A stretch of DNA of 5,351 bases from Bacillota bacterium (GTDB taxonomy: Bacteria; Bacillota; Clostridia; Christensenellales; CAG-138), in contig JAEYHP010000147.1 of the NCBI GenBank assembly GCA_023409435.1, forward strand, positions 1 to 5,351, read 5' to 3'. Of the stretch, positions 1-4,337 are shown piece by piece. The translations under genes and the position numbers were made by a program. Each line of letters opens with the position of its first letter. Within the stretch, counting starts at the first letter, position 1. The notes under the pieces are model-generated. The model searched no databases. It was not told the origin of the DNA and saw only the letters and a program-made list of their open reading frames with translations.

Positions 1-659
1 CCTGCCTCGCACATGCTGTTGAGCGCACGGATACGCGCTTTGAGCGGGGATGTGCCGAGCTCCACGGCGTTGATGACCTCCTGCGGGTTGACGCTCATGC
101 GGAATATCACCCTGCCGTCATGGTTAAGCGGAAGCAGCGGCTCTACCATATCAAATTTCGTGGGGAACGTCAGCCTGCCCCTTTGCGACGCGCAGAATTG
201 CTCGATGGTCCAGACCAAATTCCCGGTGATGGTGTTTTCCAGAACAAGATCGCTGTTGGAGCCGATTTCAAACACCGGCTCCTTATCCTCTGAGGCTGCG
301 GTCTTGATCATTTTCCGCATCATTTCTTCGCGGTTGACAAACAGCCTCAGATACGCGCATTTGTTGTAGTGGCATACGAGATAGCAATATAGGCACATGG
401 CCGTACAGCCCGAAGACGTATAGGGCACCAAGTAATCCGATACTTTATGGTTGGGCGTGTAGCGGAGCGATTTTCGTACGCCCACAACCAGAAAGCGCTT
501 CATCTGCGCAAATGCGTCGTTCGGATTGGCGCGGAGCTCCTCAATGTTGTTGTGGTTTTCGATTGAAATCCATTCGACGCCCGCAAACTGCTCGCGAAGC
601 TGCCGCCCCAGCGGATAATCGAGCGCTTTTGGCTCATAGTAGACGCGTTCCGGCTTCAT
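1..659 (-). CDS. splB: Spore photoproduct lyase, radical SAM DNA repair enzyme (partial; C-terminus beyond left edge)
   Basis: Repairs the spore photoproduct (5-thyminyl-5,6-dihydrothymine) in UV-irradiated spore DNA by direct radical reversal at germination, using S-adenosylmethionine and a 4Fe-4S cluster. I translated about 219 residues of an open frame that runs off the left edge; the family is usually about 340 residues. The N-terminus has the family's 'EPKALDYPLG' and 'VVGVRKSLRY' segments. The radical SAM CxxxCxxC motif follows at C85, C89 and C92 (GCTAMCLYCYL), with Tyr91 and Tyr93 matching the two catalytic tyrosines of the Bacillus enzyme. Further on are 'FEIGSNSD', 'LTFPTKFD', 'FRMSVNP' and 'LGTSPLKARI', all typical of SplB. 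Oddly, the segment matching Bacillus 'FEASCTSD' has Ser134 where the Bacillus H-donor Cys141 lies, and two extra cysteines (C96, C101) follow the cluster motif. The ATG at 659-657 is preceded by GGAGG (668-664); the ATG at 670 reaches a stop after four codons. Family assignment is secure. Confidence 0.95.
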   Translation of the reverse strand, partial: MKPERVYYEPKALDYPLGRQLREQFAGVEWISIENHNNIEELRANPNDAFAQMKRFLVVGVRKSLRYTPNHKVSDYLVPYTSSGCTAMCLYCYLVCHYNKCAYLRLFVNREEMMRKMIKTAASEDKEPVFEIGSNSDLVLENTITGNLVWTIEQFCASQRGRLTFPTKFDMVEPLLPLNHDGRVIFRMSVNPQEVINAVELGTSPLKARIRALNSMCEA

Positions 660-689
660 GCTGCCTCCATAAAACTGCAATAGTGACGC

Positions 690-719
690 TAGTTTGGCCG
701 GGCAGCAAAAAGTGCATAC
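690..719 (-). promoter_or_regulatory. Putative sigma-G-type forespore promoter for spore photoproduct lyase
   Basis: On the minus strand, GTATG (719-715) matches the sigma-G -35 consensus GHATR exactly. After exactly 18 nt comes CAAACTA (696-690), one mismatch from the -10 consensus CATWHTA. The predicted start near 683 would give a leader of about 24 nt containing the GGAGG ribosome site. The Bacillus subtilis spl operon is known to be transcribed by sigma-G RNA polymerase, so the context fits. A competing reading is a vegetative promoter with a perfect TTGACA (742-737), but its -10 (TATGCA, 718-713) matches only three of six positions. The motif match is seen directly; its use is inferred. 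Confidence 0.45.
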
Positions 720-750
720 AACGCATGCGCTCAGCTTGTCAAAAAGGACG

Positions 751-769
751 TTGGAGGCTCTGCCTCCAA
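751..769. repeat. Perfect 8-bp hairpin TTGGAGGC/GCCTCCAA (possible weak terminator or dispersed repeat)
   Basis: TTGGAGGC (751-758) and GCCTCCAA (762-769) form a perfect stem around a 3-nt loop. Read on the minus strand, downstream of the dehydrogenase gene, it is followed after CGTCC by TTTTT (745-741), so it could act as an imperfect Rho-independent terminator. The five non-T bases between stem and T-run weaken that reading. From memory, a GGAGGCTCTGCCTCC core recurs between genes in some clostridial genomes, so it may instead be part of a dispersed palindromic repeat. Confidence 0.5.
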
Positions 770-776
770 ACTACCG

Positions 777-799
777 CTTAGGGCCGTAACGGCCCTAAG
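777..799. terminator. Perfect 10-bp hairpin downstream of the GatD-like gene
   Basis: CTTAGGGCCG (777-786) and CGGCCCTAAG (790-799) are perfect reverse complements around a TAA loop, 12 nt beyond the stop codon of the dehydrogenase gene (stop at 814-812). There is no adjacent T-run on either strand, so it is not a canonical intrinsic terminator. It may act together with the hairpin at 751-769 to end the epimerase-dehydrogenase transcript, or protect its 3' end. The structure is certain; the role is inferred. Confidence 0.45.
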
Positions 800-811
800 T
801 ACCCAATAACT

Positions 812-1864
812 TTATTCTGCCCCCGCGCTGTACATCGCTTTGCAGATGGTCACGCGGCGCTCGTAGATATCCCTGACGAGGCCGGGCAGTTCGTCAAGCG
901 AAGCGCGATGGGTGATGAGATCGTCCACAACCATTTTGCCCGCGTCCAGCATGGCCACGGTGTAAGTCCATTCGTTGACGGGCGTGGCGGCGAAATGGGA
1001 GTTCCAGACGCCTGTAAGCAGCAGCTCCTTGCGCAGGATGCTGCTGTGCTGCTTTAACGCGATTACGGTATCCTTATGCGGGTTTCCCAGCAGCACCACC
1101 GTGCCGAACGTCCTGGCGCAATCCGCCGCCTGGCCGACCGCGATACCCGTGCCCTCGATGACGACGTCCGCTAACGTTCCGCCGGTCAGCTTTTTAAACT
1201 CCTCCGCAACGTCCTGGGTTCTGGAATTGAACACGATTTCGCCACGTTCGCGAGCGAACGCGGCCTTTTCCTCCACGACGTCCACCAGCGCTACAACTTC
1301 TGCGCCGAACAGCCTGGCCCAGCGCGCCGCCATAATGCCGATGGGACCCGCGCCCAATATCAGCGCGGAATACCCCGGGCGCAGGTTGCTTTTGCGTATG
1401 GCGTGCTGGGCGACCGTGCAGGGTTCCGCCATGCCCAAAGCGTCCATGGAAGTGGCGGGGTTTTTCGACTCTACAAAATGCCATGCGGAAGGAACGATGC
1501 AATATTCCGCAAACCCGCCGTCGCTGCGCGAGCCCAAATAATCGTAATCCTCGCACATGGCGTAGTCGGCGGTAAGGCAGGGCGCGCACTTTAAACAGGG
1601 AATCAGCGGGAACACCGCCCCGCGCTTGCCAACGAAAGAAGCATCCGCCTCCTCCCCCACGGCGATGATCGTTCCGCCGATTTCATGGCCGATGGTGAGC
1701 GGATATTTTTGTTTGCTGGTGCCAAGTTCGAATATGCGCGGGATGTCCGACCCGCAGACGCCGCAGGCGCCTACCTTCAGCAGCAGTTCTTTTCCCTTGG
1801 GTATGGGGACCGGCAGTTCATCCACGCGGAAATCGCCGATGGCGTGAAGTCTTGCAGCTTTCAT
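812..1864 (-). CDS. Zinc-dependent medium-chain dehydrogenase, galactitol-1-phosphate 5-dehydrogenase (GatD)-like
   Basis: Probably oxidises a polyol or polyol phosphate to the ketose form with NAD+ in the cytoplasm. The 350 residues match E. coli GatD (346) in length and in diagnostic segments: 'GVCGSDIPRIF', 'YPLTIGHE', 'PLIPCLKCAPCL', 'YDYLGSRSDGGFAEY' and 'ILRKELLLTG.W'. Catalytic zinc ligands are C37, H60/E61 and probably E147. The structural-zinc lobe has C90, C93, C96 and C104. The Rossmann fold shows GAGPIG at 171-176, with Asp195 ending the second strand, which suggests NAD rather than NADP. The ATG at 1864-1862 has an AGAAGG site 6 nt upstream. It lies 27 nt after the epimerase gene and is almost certainly co-transcribed. 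The family is certain. The substrate is not: sorbitol-type or other sugar-phosphate dehydrogenases share this fold, and no PTS or kinase gene is present to settle it. Confidence 0.85.
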   Translation of the reverse strand: MKAARLHAIGDFRVDELPVPIPKGKELLLKVGACGVCGSDIPRIFELGTSKQKYPLTIGHEIGGTIIAVGEEADASFVGKRGAVFPLIPCLKCAPCLTADYAMCEDYDYLGSRSDGGFAEYCIVPSAWHFVESKNPATSMDALGMAEPCTVAQHAIRKSNLRPGYSALILGAGPIGIMAARWARLFGAEVVALVDVVEEKAAFARERGEIVFNSRTQDVAEEFKKLTGGTLADVVIEGTGIAVGQAADCARTFGTVVLLGNPHKDTVIALKQHSSILRKELLLTGVWNSHFAATPVNEWTYTVAMLDAGKMVVDDLITHRASLDELPGLVRDIYERRVTICKAMYSAGAE

Positions 1865-1891
1865 GCACGACCTTCTTTCTGAAGTTCCAAA

Positions 1892-2575
1892 TTATATCTG
1901 CGCGGCCTGGGCAAGCGAAAGATATTCCCTGTACCGCTCTAAAAATCCATCTAGCCCCTTCATCAGCGAGGCCGTTCCCGCCACAAGGCCGTTCGCGCCC
2001 GCGACCACCATCTTTACGGTGTTTTCGTAGGTGGTGTTGCCGTCCACAAATATATCCGCGGCTTGCATGCCGCATTCCTGCAGAAGAGCAGCGACGCGGC
2101 GGATTTTTTCAATGCCGTCCGGTACGAGCGTCTGCGCGGCAAAGCCGGGATTGACCGTCATCACCAGCACATAATCGAGCACGCTCTTGTATTCCCGTAA
2201 AAGCTCCACCGGCGTGCCGGGATTGAGCGCAAGCCCCGCCCTTACCCCTTTTGCGCGCAGTTCCTGCAGCAGCCGGTACGGATGGTTTGTTGTTTCCGGG
2301 TGGAAGCACACCCGGTCGCCCTCCTGGGGCTTGAAATACTCGATAAACCGCTCCGGCTCCAGGCACATCAGGTGCAGGTCCACAGGAAGCTTCGTCAATT
2401 CCTTGATGTTGGAATAGTAGTTGGCACCCAGCATGATGTTTTTCACATAATGCCCATCCATGACGTCAAAGTGGATGGAGTCGAGCCCCGCTTCCTCAAA
2501 CAGGCGGATATGCGGCTCCACCTCCCAAAGCTTGCAGCACATGACGGAGGGGGAGATTTTGATAGCTTTTTGCAT
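1892..2575 (-). CDS. Ribulose-phosphate 3-epimerase family protein, closest in motifs to allulose-6-phosphate 3-epimerase
   Basis: A cytoplasmic TIM-barrel enzyme that epimerises a ketose phosphate at C3, either ribulose-5-P/xylulose-5-P or allulose-6-P/fructose-6-P. It has 227 residues, the normal family size. Metal and catalytic residues are in place: H35 and D37 (HFDVMDGH), H68 (DLHLM) and D178 (VDGN). 'SPSVMC', 'HPET' and 'LNPGTPVE' resemble E. coli AlsE (SPSLMC, HPET, LNPETPVE) more than standard Rpe. The phosphate-loop segment reads 'NPGFAAQ', with Ala147 where Gly is usual. The start chosen is the ATG at 2575-2573, 5 nt after AAAGGAG. An in-frame ATG at 2674 would add 33 unrelated residues and overlap the likely promoter. 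The partner downstream is the GatD-like dehydrogenase, 27 nt away, suggesting a sugar/polyol-phosphate pathway rather than housekeeping pentose phosphate duty. The family is firm; the substrate is inferred. Confidence 0.9.
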   Translation of the reverse strand: MQKAIKISPSVMCCKLWEVEPHIRLFEEAGLDSIHFDVMDGHYVKNIMLGANYYSNIKELTKLPVDLHLMCLEPERFIEYFKPQEGDRVCFHPETTNHPYRLLQELRAKGVRAGLALNPGTPVELLREYKSVLDYVLVMTVNPGFAAQTLVPDGIEKIRRVAALLQECGMQAADIFVDGNTTYENTVKMVVAGANGLVAGTASLMKGLDGFLERYREYLSLAQAAQI

Positions 2576-2630
2576 GCGGGCTCCTTTTTGCTTACACGTG
2601 CAGGAGATTTTGGAATTGTTTTCTTCTGCT

Positions 2631-2659
2631 ATTGTACCACGGCTGAGTCTTGGAGAAAA
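2631..2659 (-). promoter_or_regulatory. Putative extended -10 (sigma-A-type) promoter of the epimerase-dehydrogenase operon
   Basis: On the minus strand TGGTACAAT (2639-2631) fits the extended -10 form TGnTATAAT with one mismatch. At 17 nt spacing the -35 position is TTTTCT (2659-2654), a poor match to TTGACA, as is common with extended -10 promoters. Transcription would begin near 2624, giving a leader of about 50 nt before the epimerase ATG. No clear operator or riboswitch fold is seen in the leader. Confidence 0.5.
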
Positions 2660-2663
2660 GAAT

Positions 2664-2686
2664 AGGGCTGCCATATCGGCGGCCCT
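2664..2686 (-). terminator. Likely Rho-independent terminator between the lipoprotein gene and the epimerase operon
   Basis: Read on the minus strand, AGGGCCGCC (2686-2678) pairs with GGCAGCCCT (2672-2664) with one G-U pair around a 5-nt loop. The T-rich tract ATTCTTTTCT follows at once. The hairpin sits just upstream of the proposed -35 of the epimerase promoter, so it would insulate that operon from readthrough out of the lipoprotein gene about 185 nt upstream. The interrupted T-run makes it a moderate rather than ideal terminator. Confidence 0.5.
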
Positions 2687-2691
2687 CAGAC

Positions 2692-2700
2692 TGTGGATAA
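2692..2700 (-). promoter_or_regulatory. Perfect DnaA-box 9-mer (TTATCCACA), isolated
   Basis: The minus strand reads TTATCCACA, the consensus DnaA box, in the intergenic stretch upstream of the epimerase promoter. No second perfect box, AT-rich unwinding segment or dnaA/dnaN gene is in the window, so it is not an origin. It could be a lone DnaA-binding regulatory site or a chance occurrence. Confidence 0.25.
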
Positions 2701-2712
2701 ACCATGTCGTTT

Positions 2713-2800
2713 GTCATTCTGAGCCGAAGGCGAAGAATCCAGCCTTCGTTATGCGCCCTAACATAGGCGTTTCAAGATCCTTCGCTTTGCTCAGGATGAC
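2713..2800. repeat. 88-bp MITE-like inverted-repeat element with GTCATYCTGAGC ends
   Basis: The left end reads GTCATTCTGAGC and continues to a GCGAAGAATCC segment (2713-2740). The right end, read on the opposite strand, begins GTCATCCTGAGC and continues to GCGAAGGATC (2800-2774). The arms pair over about 27 positions with a few mismatches and a 1-nt length difference. The middle holds a smaller nested inverted repeat (CGCC...GGCG, 2754-2769). Ends of the form GTCATTCTGAG(C), followed by a CGAAG..GAATC segment, are known to me as a dispersed intergenic repeat in many bacterial genomes. No target-site duplication is obvious and no transposase is present. As RNA it would fold into a long hairpin in the 3' region of the lipoprotein transcript. 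Confidence 0.7.
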
Positions 2801-2828
2801 GGTAAGAAGTTTTGTTGACAGGCTCAGG

Positions 2829-2846
2829 GCTGCCGCAACCGGCAGC
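2829..2846. repeat. Perfect 7-bp hairpin just downstream of the lipoprotein gene
   Basis: GCTGCCG (2829-2835) and CGGCAGC (2840-2846) pair around a CAAC loop, 24 nt beyond the stop codon of the beta-propeller lipoprotein gene (stop at 2873-2871). On the minus strand the following bases (CCCTGAGCC) are not T-rich, so it is not a canonical intrinsic terminator. It may stabilise the 3' end of the transcript. The structure is clear; the role is unknown. Confidence 0.4.
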
Positions 2847-2870
2847 TTTCGAGATCGGCTATATTTTGCC

Positions 2871-4157
2871 TTAAACTGACGGCGCCGCGGCTATCCTGTA
2901 TATGCTCCCGTTGAAATCGACGACATACAGTTCGTTGTTCTGATCCAGCCCAAAGGAGGAGATATTGAGGCCGGTATTCAGCAAAAGCCGGTTCTCCAGC
3001 ACCGTTTGGCTGGCGTCGAGCCATAGCGCCCAGAGTAGGCCAGTTTCGAAATCCCCGTAAACATACGCGCCATAGAGGCCGGGAACCGCGCTTCCGTAAT
3101 ACACGTAGCCGCCGGTGACGGATCGGCCTGTAGGATGCTCATATTCCCAAACCGGCAATATCAGGCCCTCCCGGTCGCAGTCGGCATCGGCCGGGTAGCA
3201 GAGGCTCCCTTCCATTATGCGCCAGCCGTAATTTTCACCGTTTTTGATAATATTGATCTCTTCAACCCGGTCCTGCCCCACATCGGCTGCCCACAGCCAG
3301 CCGCGCTGCTGATCGAAGCTGAATTTCCAGGGGTTCCTTAGCCCATACGCATAGATTTCCTCGCGCCATCCTTGCGTATTGCCGGCAAAAGGATTGTCTG
3401 CCGGGATGCCGTAAGCAAGGTTTTCCGCCGGGTTGTCCACATCGATACGCAGTATTTTCCCAAGCAGACTGCCACGGTTCTGTGCGTTGTTCTGCGGGTC
3501 TCCGGCCGAGCCTCCGTCGCCGGTGGCGATGTAGAGGTAGCCATCGAATCCGAAGTCTAAGCGCCCGCCGTTATGGTTTTCATACGGCTGCGGGAAGGAA
3601 AGGAGTATGGAGGCGCTGTCCGGCAGCGCCCCGTTGGGATTGGCGGGGTCTACCCGATAGCGGGCGATCACGGTACTGTTGCGGTCGGTATAGTTGATGT
3701 AGAAGAGACCGTTCTGCTGATAGTCCGGATGAAAAGCCAGCCCCAACAGCCCCTTTTCTGAGGCGTTGCTATCCACAAGCGAAGTTACGTCGAGGAATAC
3801 CTCTGCGTCCTCCACCTGAGAGTCGTTGGGAAACACCAATATCCGGCCCGGCTTTTCAACGACGAATACCCGGTTGCTGCCATCCCCTGCAACGCGGTAT
3901 TCCAAGGGCTGGTCGAATGTCAGATTGGGATACGCCTCAACCAGCGTTACCCGCACCTGCGCGGGCGGGGTTACATTCGGGTTCTGCGGTTGGAGGGCTT
4001 CCCTGTCCTCCTCCACCTCGAATATCGGCGCGGCGGACGGTTCGGCCTGCAAGTCGGCTTCGGGTGCAGAGGGAGGCTCTGCCTGGGGGACGACTGGGCT
4101 GCATCCGGTTATCAAAGCGAGAGACAAAAGCAGGACGAATGGTCTCAATTTCCTCAT
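2871..4157 (-). CDS. PQQ-dependent aldose/glucose dehydrogenase-like beta-propeller lipoprotein
   Basis: Predicted extracytoplasmic lipoprotein of the soluble glucose/aldose sugar dehydrogenase family (E. coli YliI/Asd type), which oxidises sugars with pyrroloquinoline quinone and Ca2+. A signal peptide (MRKLRPF, then a hydrophobic stretch) ends in the lipobox ITGC with lipidated Cys19. A Pro/Ala/Glu-rich linker follows (about 20-66), then the propeller (about 68-425). Family motifs in order: 'EKGLLGLAFHP' (134-144), 'ENHNGGRLDFGFDGYLYIA' (193-211, with His195 at the catalytic-base position), 'NRGSLLGKILRIDVD' (227-241), 'GLRNPWKFSFD' (272-282, Arg274), 'ADVGQDRVEEIN' (291-302), 'NYGW' (309-312), then 'VTGGYVYYG' and 'YVYGDF' near the C-terminus. 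The 428 residues are typical once the linker is allowed for. The ATG at 4157-4155 is preceded by GAGAGG at about 8 nt. It appears monocistronic, bounded by a terminator upstream and hairpins downstream. The fold and lipoprotein status are firm; PQQ use and substrate are family-based inference. Confidence 0.88.
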   Translation of the reverse strand: MRKLRPFVLLLSLALITGCSPVVPQAEPPSAPEADLQAEPSAAPIFEVEEDREALQPQNPNVTPPAQVRVTLVEAYPNLTFDQPLEYRVAGDGSNRVFVVEKPGRILVFPNDSQVEDAEVFLDVTSLVDSNASEKGLLGLAFHPDYQQNGLFYINYTDRNSTVIARYRVDPANPNGALPDSASILLSFPQPYENHNGGRLDFGFDGYLYIATGDGGSAGDPQNNAQNRGSLLGKILRIDVDNPAENLAYGIPADNPFAGNTQGWREEIYAYGLRNPWKFSFDQQRGWLWAADVGQDRVEEINIIKNGENYGWRIMEGSLCYPADADCDREGLILPVWEYEHPTGRSVTGGYVYYGSAVPGLYGAYVYGDFETGLLWALWLDASQTVLENRLLLNTGLNISSFGLDQNNELYVVDFNGSIYRIAAAPSV

Positions 4158-4277
4158 ATGTAAATCCTCTCAATTCAACTTATCTCAAGATTTATGCCTT
4201 TCTTAATTGATAACCCAAAACCCCTGTTATTTTACTATTCCCAGCCAGTTGGGCTCGTATGAAATAAATGGCGACAG

Positions 4278-4307
4278 AAAAAATGACCACCCTTTCGGAT
4301 GGTCATT
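4278..4307 (-). terminator. Rho-independent terminator of the malic enzyme gene
   Basis: On the minus strand, 30 nt beyond the malic enzyme stop codon, TGACCATCC (4305-4297) pairs with GGGTGGTCA (4292-4284) around a GAAA tetraloop, with one T-G pair. Flanking AA/TT pairs extend the stem, and six T residues (4283-4278) follow. This is a classic intrinsic terminator. The A-run on the other flank of the T-rich side gives little sign of use from the plus strand. Confidence 0.92.
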
Positions 4308-4337
4308 CAGAAGCAGCAGCCTTATATTTTGTTGTTC

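Noticed and set aside
13..369. Plus-strand open frame of 118 codons at the left edge
   Set aside because: It is antisense to the spore photoproduct lyase gene, whose minus-strand frame carries the radical SAM motif.
975..1541. Plus-strand open frame of 188 codons inside the dehydrogenase gene
   Set aside because: It is fully antisense to a strongly conserved gene, its translation is low-complexity Ser/Ala/Pro-rich with no recognisable motif, and it is a by-product of GC-rich codon use.
2576..2674. Upstream ATG at 2674 as the epimerase start
   Set aside because: The 33 extra residues are not family-like, they would overlap the extended -10 promoter, and the ATG at 2575 has an AAAGGAG ribosome site at proper spacing.
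2460..2879. Plus-strand open frame of 139 codons running from the epimerase N-terminus through the intergenic region
   Set aside because: It crosses a promoter, a terminator and the inverted-repeat element, has no ribosome site of note, and its translation shows only antisense and repeat-derived sequence.
4191..4218. Possible promoter for the lipoprotein gene (TTGGGT, 16 nt, CATAAA on the minus strand)
   Set aside because: Both hexamers are poor matches and the surrounding 180-nt gap is AT-rich, so similar matches are expected by chance. A promoter probably lies in 4158-4277, but I cannot place it with confidence.
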